The notes under the pieces: generated by a model
The model's database searches: none
Seen by the model: only the letters and a program-made list of their open reading frames with translations
Told to the model about the DNA's origin: nothing
Position numbers and translations under genes: made by a program
In this document: in pieces, positions 1-10,099 of the stretch
Layout of the letters: each line of letters begins with the position of its first letter
Numbering within the stretch: the stretch's first letter is position 1
DNA from: Strongylocentrotus purpuratus
Lineage: Eukaryota > Echinodermata > Echinoidea > Camarodonta > Strongylocentrotidae
Assembly: GCF_000002235.5 (NCBI RefSeq)
Contig: NW_022145609.1
Coordinates: forward strand, 33,922,630 to 33,986,629
Reading direction: 5' to 3'
DNA length: 64,000 nucleotides

Positions 1-3000
1 CGTGTTTCAGTTGAAGATAGGGCTTTGCTTGCGTAAGCTACTGGGCGGAGTCTACCTTCCTGGTCATGCTGTAGGAGTGCAACTCCTAACCCTTGAAGAC
101 TTGCATCGCACTGCAAATACACTGGGGATGTTGTGTCGAAGAACTGGAGTAGTGATTTCTCTGAAACTTCTCGCTTGAGTTTCTCCATGGCTGCTTGATG
201 ATGTGGTTCCCAGATGAAATCAGCCTCTTTCTTAAGGAGATCTCTCAGAACTGCAGTCTTTGTGCTGAAATCTGGGATGAAGTGAGATAGGTAAGTAATG
301 AAACCTAGGAAATGCTGCAACTCAGCCTTGGTGCTCGGAATCGGCATTCCTGCGAGGTCAGCTACCTTCTGGGGATCTGGCTGGATACCATCCTTTGAGT
401 ATCGATTACCAAAGAAGTTGATACTCGTTTGCCTGATATGGCACTTGTTTGAGTTCAGTGTGAGGCCTCTCTTTGCTGCTACTTGCATGAAGTTGAGAAG
501 ATTGCGGTCATGCTCTTCTACTGTACGCCCAAAGACTACGATATCATCTGCTATGCATTCTGCCCCTTTACAGCCTTCTAGAACTCTGTCCATCTCCAAC
601 TGGAAAATGTCCTGACTTACACTGAGTCCAAATGGTAGGCGACAGAAGACATATCTTCCAAAAGGTGTCTGGAATGTGGTAATTCTTTGGCTGGCCTCAT
701 CTAACTTGACTGACCAGTAGCCGCACTTTGCATCTAACTTGGAGAAGTGCTGCATGTTGTGAAACTTGTGATTCAACTCCTCCAAGGTCTGCTGTTTGTA
801 GTGAGGTCTGATAAGTGCCTTGTTCAATCTGCGAGGGTCTAAGCAAATGCGAATGCTTCCATCCTTCTTGGTGACATATGTGATTGAGTTCACCCATTCG
901 GTTGGTTCGATGATTTGCTTGATGACACCCTGGCTTTCCATACTGTCCAGTTCTGCCTTGACTTTGTCTTTCAAGGCAATAGGCATCTTTCTAGGAGCGT
1001 CGACATGACTTGGAACGTTGGGGTCAACTGTCAAGTGATGTGTGGTACGAAATTCTCCAATCCTATCGAACTGCTGTGGAAAGAGTTGTACTAAAGCCTG
1101 GACACCACTGACTTGCGTTTCAATGTTCAAAGAGCAATGGAGAGTAACAAGTCCAAACTCTACAGATGACTGCAGACCAAGTATCACTGGGCCGTTGGAC
1201 TGAACCACATAGAATAAGGTATCAGTCCATGCTGTGTCTCCATACTTGCAGGGAATAACAACTGTTCCATACTGACCAATCAGCGTTTCATTGTAAGCTG
1301 AAAGGATTGTGCCTGCATCTGGTAGATTTCGTGGAAAACCTTGACGATCAAGCTGCTCTGGATACATGTTTCTGAAAGTTCGAAGTGGCAGTGTATTCGC
1401 TTCTGCTCCTGTATCCACTTTTACTTTCAGGTCATGGACACCTGGTTTGTCTTTCAACTTGATGTCCAAGTGTGCAATAGCTTCATTCCTCTTCACCGAG
1501 TCAATGCCAATCGTGTCAAAATGAAACCTGTCAAATCGTTGTGGTAACGTACCCAGTTCACTTTCAGATTCGGTGTGTTCCTCTCGCACGTTATCCACCT
1601 GTTTGGAACGTCGTGATGGGTGTTGGCGTTCACCCACTCCCCTCTTCTTCCGGGAAGATGCATACGATTTATGATACTTCTGTGATGGTTTGAGCTTGGT
1701 TGATAGGCACAATTGAGCATAATGTCCTTGCTTATTGCACGAGAAGCATGTAACACCCGCTGCTGGACAATACTCCTTGCCGAATCGATGTTGTCTCCCA
1801 CAGTTCTTACATAAACTCTTAGGCTGTTTCTGCTGTTGCACTGCATCTATGCTCTGTGTTGGATGATACAGAGACTGGAGGGTTTGGACATGTGACTTTG
1901 ATGCTTCATATGTCCTTCCCAGCTGTAGAGCACCCTGTAGTGTAAAGTCCTTCTTTGTAGTAAGTAGGTCCTTCCGGAAATCTGTGATGGGTGTGCTGGC
2001 AATAATCTGTTCAAGGATTCGCTCATCTAACTCCTTGTGATCAAATTCGCATTTACGAGCTATCTGTCGACATCTGTTTATGAAATCGTCCAACTTTTCA
2101 TCTGGCCTCTGCATTGTTCTTGACAACTTCAGCCGACATACTCGAAAATTGTCTTGAGGTTCTAGTTGCTCCTCAAAACGGTCTAGGATGATCTTTGCTG
2201 TTTGTTCAGACTCTGATAATGTCCAACAATTGTATCGCTGAAGGCCCTCTTCACCCGCAGCAAGTAGAATGATAGGAACTTCATCCTCTTTAGGTGTGTG
2301 CTTAGCCAAAAAGTATAGGCTCAATCTTTGTCTGAACATACGAAAAGCTTCAGCAAGGTTTGGTGCACCCCAATCCATTCGTGGTATATGATCAGCCATG
2401 TTAATGTTACTTCAATGCTGTGCTTCAGAATAAGGAACAAAATGTTGGAATGTGTCACCACTCACCCTCAGGCATCAAACAAACTAACTGTTCATGGAAC
2501 AATGGTGTCTACAAATTCCTCTGTGTTTCTCCTGAACAAGGAAAAATCCAAAATGGCTGCTGCTGTGTAGCACATGGTACTGTACTGGTAGTCTGGCACA
2601 AAAACCTGGCACGTTGAAGACTTGCACTCACCGCTTGCCACCATGTCAAAAATAGTGGGTTGGCTCCTTGGTTAGTACTTTACTGAATGTAGCTGGGTCA
2701 AGAAAGTAATAAAGCTCCACATATCTTTGCTTGAGGTTCAGGAGTTTATTGGTGTAACTAAAACATCATGCTTATGCTGTGCATGCTAGTGGTCAAGTGC
2801 AACTTACCACTCTCACATGTCCAGTACATAAGGCAGTGTATGAGGGTTGAATGTGTGCATGGTTAATTACTCATTAAATACATCACACACTCTGTGTGCC
2901 AAGAGTACTGTGTTGAAGAGTGCTTTCTGCATGGTTGCTTCTGAATGAATGTGCATGGCTGTTTAACAATGAGCACATACAGGTGTAAGTTATATTCAAA

Positions 3001-3032
3001 TTAGGAGTGCTGCATAACTTCAGCTCATAACA
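1..3032 (-). mobile_element. Ty3/gypsy LTR retrotransposon, partial (runs off the window)
   Basis: A relic of an LTR retrotransposon on the minus strand. From about 2400 down to position 1 the minus strand reads, in order, a gag-like region, a CCHC zinc-knuckle region (about 1.7-1.8 kb), an aspartic-protease-like region (about 1.2-1.45 kb) and a reverse transcriptase (about 1.05 kb to the edge) of Ty3/gypsy type. The probable 5' LTR is 2644-3032 (389 bp). It starts TG and ends CA on the minus strand and is followed directly by a primer-binding-site-like TGG. The rest of pol and the 3' LTR lie outside the window. The part present looks uninterrupted, so the copy is probably fairly young, but completeness cannot be judged. 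The LTR abuts the repeat that starts near 3033. Confidence 0.85.
2644..3032 (-). repeat. Probable 5' LTR of the gypsy element
   Basis: A 389-bp non-coding block bounded on the minus strand by TGTTATGAG at its start and TTTTTGACA at its end, the TG...CA layout of LTRs. The adjoining inner bases begin TGG, as a tRNA primer site does. The partner LTR is outside the window, so identity between the two cannot be used to confirm or date it. Confidence 0.6.
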
Positions 3033-3036
3033 TTAC

Positions 3037-3540
3037 AACAGTAGTGTATACAATAGTGTAGACCGTAGCCCAGACACAATCCTGATTTCAAAATGCATTC
3101 AAACCCATGCACGTCTGCTCCCAGAGAGCCCCAGGGCATGCAAACACATTAACCCGCGCCACGTCCCATGTTTCCCCGCAGTATCACCTGCATGAACCAG
3201 CTAACGTTGTAACGTTTTCGACTCTTAATCCTTGTCTGAATTTCAAAATGTTCTTTGTCTACTCCCTTTTCCTTTTCACTCCTCTCTTTTTTTGGCCGGC
3301 ATTTTTGAGGGGACCACCCCACCGCCCCCCTGGCTACGCGCCTGCGGTCAGATGAACATTATGTTGATACCTTGTCCGCCCCCGGAAGGTCAGGGGTTTA
3401 AGGCAATAATTTACGGTCAGATTAGCACTCAGGGTCCGCCTTAGGGCCCTAGGCAGGGTCCAGGGGGCAGAGCCCCGGAAGTTCAGGGGTTTTAGGCATT
3501 TGATTACGGTCAGATGAGCCTTATTTTCATACAAAATTGT
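3037..3540. repeat. Copy 1 of a ~0.5 kb dispersed repeat
   Basis: This block begins ACAGTAGTGTATACAATAG and runs past CTGGCTACGCGCCTG (about 3330-3350) into the GC-rich repeat. It is almost identical to 4024-4510, with only a few substitutions and small indels. Between the two copies lies a LINE 3' tail (3538-4010). A diverged reverse-complement relative of 3112-3207 is found at 14272-14345, and 32033-32110 matches its left part. The CTACGCGCCTG end resembles the right terminus of the hAT MITEs elsewhere in the window. No credible coding sequence is present. Confidence 0.8.
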
Positions 3541-4010
3541 TTCAAGTTTCAAGTTTCAAGTTTATTTCACATTTCACAAATAAAAAGAATTTTACATAAT
3601 TGACAAAAATAGAACATAATATGAAATATGGTAAAAATGTCACATTATATTATTAATTCTTTGAAAAGACGTCGAAATTAATTGTAATGAATATAAGGTT
3701 ATACAGAGTGAAATGTTAGGAACCTATTAAAAAGCTTAGCTTGTAGATTATAGGTCCCCATAAATAAAGCTAACATTTGATTGAAGTAGTTGTAATGGTA
3801 GAGGACGTAGCAGTAATAATAGGTGGGCAAGAAGCCTTAACATAAGATGATTATATACAACGTGAAACAAGCAAAAATAGCAAAAATAGCAAATACAGCA
3901 AGCAAATTAATTTGTTACCAAAGAGAAGAGACAATAGTCACTTTAAAATATTGAGGTCATTAAACGAGCTAGTCATTGAACGAGGTAACCCGAGCGAGGC
4001 AGTAGACATG
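3538..4010 (-). mobile_element. LINE 3' end fragment (5'-truncated, CR1/L2-like)
   Basis: The segment starts with three copies of TTTCAAG followed by TTTATTTCACATTTCACAAATAAA, the layout of the 3' tail of the minus-strand LINE at 33403-33430 (same TTTCAAG triplicate followed by TTTATTTATC). A further stretch, GCTTGTAGATTATAGGTCCC (about 3739-3758), matches GCTTGTGGATTTAAGGTCCC in that LINE's 3' UTR. No RT coding remains, so this is a 5'-truncated insertion. From 3742 onward the sequence is also the reverse complement of 32033-32376. Confidence 0.6.
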
Positions 4011-4023
4011 AACAATCATGTTA

Positions 4024-4510
4024 CAGTAGTGTATACAATAGTGTAGACCGTAGCCCAGACACAATCCTGATTTCAAAATGCATTCAAACCCATGCACGTC
4101 TGCTCCCAGAGAGCCCCAGGGCATGCAAACACATTAACCCGCGCCACGTCCCATGTTTCCCCGCAGTATCACCTGCATGAACCAGCTAACGTTGTAACGT
4201 TTTCGACTCTTAATCCTTGTCTGAATTTCAAAATGTTCTTTGTCTACTCCCTTTTCCTTTTCACTCCTCTCTTTTTTTGGCCGGCATTCTTTGGGGGACC
4301 ACCCCACCGCCCCCCTGGCTACGCGCCTGCGGTTAGATGAACATAATTATGTTGATACCTTGTCCGCCCCGGAAGCTCAGGGGTTTAAGGCAATAATTTA
4401 CGGTCAGATTAGCACTCAAGGGTCCGCCTTAGGGCCCTCGGCGGGGTCCAGGGGAAGAGCTCCGAAGTTCAGGGGTTTTAGGCATTTAATTATGGTCAGA
4501 TAAGCATTAT
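4024..4510. repeat. Copy 2 of the ~0.5 kb dispersed repeat
   Basis: Near-identical direct repeat of 3037-3540 starting TTACAGTAGTGTATACAATAG and continuing through the CTGGCTACGCGCCTG motif into the GC-rich family. High identity implies a recent duplication, or recent insertions of two copies of one element. Confidence 0.8.
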
Positions 4511-4825
4511 TTTGATACCTAATTGTGGCAGGTTACTAATTGGCGTGGCGTTCAGGGGTCGGAGCCCCCGGAAGCCCAAGGGTTTTAGGCACTCAATTAC
4601 GGTCAGATGAGTATCAAGGGGCCCGCCTTAGGGCTCTTTGTCGGGTCCAGGCGGCAGAGCCCACAGAAATCAGGGGTTTTAGGCATTAAATTACCAACAG
4701 ATGAGCATCTAGGGGGCCCGCCTTAGGGCCCTAGGTGGAATCCAGGGGGCAGAGCCCTCGGGGTTTTAGGCATTTAATCATGGTCAGATGAGCATATTTT
4801 GATACCTCATTATAATGTGACACTG

Positions 4826-5139
4826 GCAGTTAACTATTTTTTCTTTCTTGCTCTCTTTCTTTCTATTTCTCTTTAATATACTTTTTCAAAAAAGTGGGTG
4901 GTGGGTGGGGGGGGGGAAGGGGTTCGAGGATCCCGATCCCCGCCGTTCCGCGAGCCCTGACATGTAGGCATCTCAAGAAGCATTTCCTTGTCTGGCTGTA
5001 AATTTAGGAATTTGTCATTTTCCAACAAACGCATACAAAAAGTATAATATACTTAAAATTATGTCATTTCAGCATTATTTGTAAATCACCGTTATGAAAT
5101 TAGAAATAAACCACGTTTGAATTTTATTTCCCCAGTGCC
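4826..5139. other. Intergenic, simple-sequence rich
   Basis: CT-rich stretch (CTTTCTTGCTCTCTTTC) then a G-run near 4905 and AT-rich unique sequence. No gene or structured element is recognised. Confidence 0.5.
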
Positions 5140-5800
5140 CCCCCCCCCCCTCCCCGATCTACACCTTGTTGGCGGGAAAATTGCCACTGATATCCCTTAC
5201 CTTTCTTCATTCTCTTTCTTTTTCTTTCCCTTTCTCTCCTCTTTCCCTTTCCCTTCCCTTCCTTCTTTCTCTTTTCTGTTTGCTGGAGGAGAGCAAGGTC
5301 ATTTTGGCCCCACCCCGCTCCACACATCGTTGGCGGGATTTACCGCAACTGATTTCCCTTTCTTTTCTACTTTTTCTTTCTTCTTCCTCTTTTTTGTTCC
5401 CTTTTAGCTCTCCTCTTTTAAGGCAAGGGCCTTTTGTCCCCCCCCCCCCCCCGATCCACAATCTGTTGGCGGGAAAATTGCAACTGATATTCCTCTTCTT
5501 TTCTTTTCTTCTTCCTCTTTTTTCCTTCCCTTTATCTCCTCTTCTTCTTTTATCTTTCCCTTTCCTTCCTCCTATTTATATTTGTTGATAGGGGGAGGCA
5601 ACAGCCTGGGAGGCAAGTCCTTTTGCCCCACCTCTCCGATCTCGTTCATCCCTCTTTTTTGCTTTCTTCTTCGTCTTCTTTTTCCCCTTTCTCTCCTCTT
5701 TCCCTTTTCCTTCTTTTCCCTCTCTCCGTCTCCTTTTTTTTGCGGGGGGGGGGCAAGTCCCGCTCGCCCCCCCCCCCTGGATCCGCGCCTGCCTTCTCCT
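5140..5800. repeat. Pyrimidine-rich minisatellite, unit ~150 bp
   Basis: The module CCCCGATCYACA...GTTGGCGGGAAAATTGCAACTGATATCCC is followed by about 70-90 bases of CT tract. It recurs at about 5150, 5310 and 5450, with a more diverged fourth copy at about 5620. The last copy ends CCCCTGGATCCGCGCCTG, the right-hand end of a hAT MITE like those at 54871-55156, so the array may have expanded inside such an element. The Phe/Ser/Pro-rich and Lys/Arg/Glu-rich open frames here are low-complexity artefacts. Confidence 0.75.
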
Positions 5801-6781
5801 AATATTTCATAGTATTAATATCAATTCCCCTTTTTAGAATTATGACATATACATGCCAACGATGTGCTATTAGTCAATGTTTTCACCATGTATTTTTTGT
5901 ATGTGTGTGTTTGTGTGTTGAAATCAATTAGGTGAGATTGTGCGTGCGCTAGCTATCTAGCTCGTTATGTAACTTAGATCCGGTCGTTTGCCTTTATACT
6001 TTTCGCATTCGGTCCGTTTGCTCTAGCTAGCTTTATACACGTACGGATAATGGCTGGTGAATTTGACCAGAACGATCTTTTTATGGGTTTTGAAGAGTTT
6101 ATGGAGGAAGATGATGAAAACGATGAAGGAGAAAGGGTCGAGAGTGCAGACGAGGACGATCTTCCAAATTCTGACACAGCTAGTCACTGAGGAGCAGGTC
6201 TTTATTAGTTTTTGTCCTTAGCTGGTAACGTCGCTTTCATTCTCTTGCAAATGCCGATATGCAGATACTGCAAGCGCACGTATGTTCCATAGGCCCCCGA
6301 AAGCAGCGGCCTGGTCTTACCTGCCGATTCCGCTCGCTTAACGAACGTTCGTGCAAGAGCCGCATCACTCCACTCGCGGATGAATATCGTTCAATCAGTA
6401 CTAATCATAGACGTCGTCAGCTATTAAGATCTCGTTCAAGTTTGATATATTAAAAATAAAACATTTAACAGGTACTGTATCCTTTTTTGAGGCAGTCACA
6501 CACATCTATGATAAGTTCTAGGCCTATTCGTTTTTACATAACTGCTCCTGTACCTTATCTGATGACAAGATAATGTAAATGTGCACCCGCGCCTATTCAG
6601 TAAACTCGAGCAGCAAACTTGTCTTAAAACTTAACCAAAAAGGAGAATGTGAGGACATAAAAAGAAATCAGCTACTGGAAATGTTGCTTCGTTATTCTTC
6701 ATTCAAATGAAAAACAGAAAATCCATCACATATACTCATTAACAACAACAAATTTGACAGGATAGCATTTACATCGGCATA
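5801..6781. other. Largely unannotated; one short acidic ORF
   Basis: Unique-looking sequence between the minisatellite and the hAT MITE. Apart from the 46-codon acidic frame at 6050-6190 and an AATAAA-like signal near 6452, nothing is recognised. Confidence 0.4.
6050..6190 (+). CDS. Short acidic ORF of unknown function (46 aa)
   Basis: An ATG in acceptable context (ATAATGG) opens a 46-codon frame rich in Asp and Glu, beginning MAGEFDQNDLF and ending DTASH before TGA. It is not recognised. A second ATG downstream (about 6251) starts a short frame with a CxxC pair (MPICRYCKRTY), and an AATAAA-like signal lies near 6452. Acidic N-termini followed by Cys-rich motifs occur in some DNA-transposase exons. 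The piece could therefore be the start of a spliced or decayed transposase, or chance. No introns or partners could be assigned. Confidence 0.2.
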   Translation: MAGEFDQNDLFMGFEEFMEEDDENDEGERVESADEDDLPNSDTASH

Positions 6782-6789
6782 TCCCTGCC

Positions 6790-6815
6790 CAGTGGCGTAC
6801 GCAGGATTTTTTCAA

Positions 6816-6849
<34 letters not shown>

Positions 6850-6980
6850 AATCGGGTCCAAAATTTCGCAACGACTCAGGAAAATTTGAAAATCGCGCCG
6901 GCCAAAAAGTCGCTCAGTGGGGTGGGGGGAGGGGGGGGGAGGGGGGGTGTAAGTCACCTTTCTTAGGTCAGCCATGGGGG

Positions 6981-7011
<31 letters not shown>

Positions 7012-7157
7012 ATAATTAACAAAATAAAAAATTTAAAAAAATCCAAAGGGGGGGGGGGGGTTTAGGGATTTTTTTAGGGGGGTTTACACACATATAAATA
7101 CCAAAGGGGGGGTTTAACCCCCCAACACCCCCCCCCCCCCCCCTGTGTACGCGCCTG
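6790..7157. mobile_element. hAT-type MITE with long G/C runs
   Basis: The ends are CAGTGGCGTACGCAGG and, inverted, CAGGCGCGTACACAGGG. The element is flanked by the exact 8-bp direct repeat TCCCTGCC (6782-6789 and 7158-7165). An 8-bp target duplication with CAG-initiated ends is the hallmark of hAT transposons. The interior is non-coding: a run of more than 25 G near 6820, further G-runs, a T-run and a C-run. Confidence 0.85.
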
Positions 7158-7165
7158 TCCCTGCC

Positions 7166-8333
7166 ATTGACTCTCACTCAGCTCATGATTGACGTCAGGA
7201 ATAGAGGCCAGACTCTACGTGCAATTCCGTGTTTCAGACTTCGAGGTATTACGAAATTTCGAAAATTACCATTCTGAACTTGTTCTGTCGGTTGGACACC
7301 ATTTAGTGTTATTCTGGGGGTTATGATCTTTCTATTGATGTAATTGTCTTAATATTTGGGATTGTCTTAGAATGTCAGCCTAAAGATTCCAGCCTCTGAT
7401 TTTTCAGAAAATCTCTAAATTGACCAAAAATGATAATACCATCAATTTTTCACAGTTCTCTCGCTTGCTGGGCTACGTTCCTCTAAAAAAGGTAATACGG
7501 GCACGTGGCTCGATGACGCATTTGACGTCATTGCATATGAACAAATTTCGGGCATCTGCTCACGCGGTCTCGCTCCGCGGTCTACAACACGTGAAATCGT
7601 CTTTGAAAATGCGCTAAGTATGCAAAGAAATGCTCCTACAAGGAAAACAAACTTTGAATCCACACCATCTCGGGTGGAAATAACATATTCAAATATTGTT
7701 CTTTCCACTGATACCAATTTCGAACTGATTAGTAGACTGGAAAATAGGGCCTTTTCGTCTTCAATAATGGACAACAATCATTCAATTTGTGATTTCTCTA
7801 TGGAGGTCACAGGAAAATTCGCCTTTTCCACTGGGGTTGTGTACTTCAACGAGATAATGCTCCTAACTGCGACTTGTTATTGGGCCATCTTGGGCGCCAA
7901 AACAGAGGATATGTAATCCCCTACTGATGTAATACATAATTTGATTGGTTGTCGAGAAAGTAGGGCCAATTTCAATCCAATAAAAAATAGCTTTTACAAA
8001 CTTACACATCGACCTCTATAATATATGCAAGTGCGTAAGCGAAGTTTTTACACAGCGGACAATGAGGCTTACACACCGTGCTCGCAGCCGTGCGTATTTC
8101 TACCACCAAATTTGAGTCGGCTCCGGCGATGGAAAAGACACATTTTACGTTGATTTTAGCAATTTAATGAAGGGAATTTAGATATTATGGACGATCTTTT
8201 ACAAAACAGGTGTGTAGGGATTAGATTATATCTCTCACGAGACACTGGACTCTTTAATTTTCCTGAAATTTAGCAAATTAATGGCACTCAGAACTCACTG
8301 CATGAGCAGATCTAAATATTCATGGTCGATCTG
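7166..8333. other. Unannotated spacer
   Basis: No recognisable gene or element ends. Overlapping open frames of 98 codons (plus, 7620-7916) and 111 codons (minus, 7442-7777) exist, but neither shows a known domain. A GACGCATTTGACGTCATTGCATATG stretch near 7515 resembles CRE-like sites by composition only. Confidence 0.35.
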
Positions 8334-9204
8334 CTATACACTGTTAGAACGGTGTTTAAAATATCACTGTTTAAAAGAATGTTGTTTAAAAAAGTAAACA
8401 ACGTTGTTCAAAATCGAAAAATCAGTGCTCGATTGGCTTAAACAACTATGTATTAAAAGACAAAAATATTTAATTAAACAGAGTTGTTTAAAAAGTCCCG
8501 GGGGCGTCGTTGATATTTTCTCGATACGCGATTGCTATTTGCGCACACACATGCGATATGCACAAAGTACGTACATAATACATGCATGCAAGCATGCAGT
8601 GCTAGTGTGTGCAGTGCAAGTGCTAGTGCAGTGCAGTGCAGACGAAAATGGCGGAACAAGGGCAAGGCGACGACTTGGTTCTTCTCGGCTTCGCCGATGG
8701 GGTTTAGGTGAAGTTATTGAGACAAATAATAATGTTGTCTGTCACTGCCATGAATATGATGAACACATGTTGAAGTAAATTGGCAACAAGCTCTGCATGT
8801 TGCAGTGTATAAATCGTTGTGATTATTGCAGGAGTGGTTCCAGTAGGTCATTTCACAAATTCAAACAACCAGATAATAACCATTAAACAGTTCTGTTTAA
8901 AATTTAAGCAACTCCTTTTAAACAACCCAGTTGTGCAGTAATACTGAATAAACAACAGTTGCTTAGTAATTTAAACATTATTGTTTAAAATTTAAACAAC
9001 TTGCTTTAAACAACCGAGTTGTGCAATTTTATTACTAAACAACTGTTGTTTAAAAGGTTTCCTAATTTTTAAACAACTAAGTGTTCAAAATGTAAACAAC
9101 CTTAATTTGTTTAATTTTTAAACAACGTTGAGCGATTCACCGGTTAACTCGGGGTTGTTTAAAATTTTAAACAACTTGTTTAATTTTTTTCTAACAGTGT
9201 ATAG
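8334..9204. mobile_element. Non-autonomous DNA element packed with TTTAAACAAC palindromes
   Basis: A 16-bp terminal inverted repeat CTATACACTGTTAGAA (8334-8349) matches TTCTAACAGTGTATAG (9189-9204). Inside both ends the motif GTTGTTTAAA and its complement TTTAAACAAC recur roughly twenty times, often as head-to-head pairs, at 8350-8495 and 8880-9180. The centre (8500-8870) is different and holds a short frame starting MAEQGQGDD that ends after 19 codons, perhaps a transposase vestige. If TA is the target duplication the ends begin CACTGTTAGAA. The superfamily is not assigned. Confidence 0.75.
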
Positions 9205-10099
9205 TGAAGGAATCGCGTATTCATATTGCAGGGTGATCCCGCCCATCTTAGACGGAGGGATGACAATGGACTTATGCAGCGCTCAAAATACACGGGGGCG
9301 GTGGGCGATTCGCCCCCGTGAGCTACATAATCGCCCCCGTCAGGTTGCTCACGGGGGCGATTGCAAAATTAAAAATCGCCCCCGTGGAATTATAAAATAA
9401 AGATTATCTTTTCTGTTATAACTTTAACACAATATTGAGTTTCAATTTTCAAACCTTAAACCAATGAAATGGAACTTAGATTAGCGTGCAAGATTTCTCG
9501 TTTTATGAGTAGGCCTATTATTACCGATTCAGCTCGCAACTGCAGTGCCGCCGTCAGCAGTGGTTATAGGCCTACTGCGCCGTTAGTAGCGGTACGTATG
9601 CACGCTGCCGCGCCATGTCTTCTGGAGCTGGAGGCGATCGCGCAAGGGCAGAAACATGGTCATGGAGAAGTTTTTCGTTGTGAAAGCGTTAACCCGCTGA
9701 AATCTAGTGATTTCAAATGACCAGCAAATAATGAAACTCGACCAGTAAATCAATATTAGGGACTTTTAGTTTTGCACGATGAGAACGTGGACTGCAACGT
9801 GTGACCTCCTTTTAAGGCAGTGTCAGTGCTTAAAAGGAAAAATGCGTACCCTAAAAAACACTGAGTTGGGGGGGGGGCGGGGTCTCAACCCTAAAAAAAT
9901 AGCAAAAACTATTTTTGAGGAAAAGCATTATACTGAATTAAATAAAGAATAATAGCTTTATATTGGATCATACTAATACTGATACGGGCTAAAGACAATG
10001 TGGTATTTGTATAGAGGTATTCCAAAATGACATTCTGATAATCAACATTTGTTCTGGTATCATATACGCATACTACAACTGATCTTTATGATTTCTTAA

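Larger units (their letters stand above)
3345..4825. repeat. GC-rich tandem-like repeat family, plus-orientation cluster
   Basis: A unit of roughly 100-110 bp recurs through 3345-3530, 4325-4510 and 4560-4825. Hallmarks are GGTCAGATGAGCAT, GCCTTAGGGCCCT, GGGTCCAGGGGGCAGAGCC and CAGGGGTTTTAGGCATTTAAT. Copies differ by 10-20 percent by eye. The cluster is interrupted by the LINE tail and the second copy of the 0.5 kb repeat. A cluster of the same family in opposite orientation lies at 30600-30965, and both clusters are followed by the same CT/AG-rich stretch and a CTTTTTCAAAAA-like motif, so they are parts of one larger element. No protein is evident. Confidence 0.75.

Noticed and set aside
1493-1846. 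117-codon minus frame
   Set aside because: Out-of-frame shadow of the LTR element's own reading frame.
5117-5812. Several open frames of 65-140 codons, Phe/Ser/Pro-rich on plus and Lys/Arg/Glu-rich on minus
   Set aside because: They arise from CT-tract minisatellite sequence; composition is that of the repeat, with no domain and frames open on both strands.
6769-6983. Gly-rich and Pro-rich frames across the G-run MITE
   Set aside because: Translations of homopolymer runs inside a hAT MITE.
7442-7916. Opposed frames of 98 (plus) and 111 (minus) codons
   Set aside because: No recognisable domain, no splice-site support, and strong overlap on opposite strands; left as unannotated spacer.
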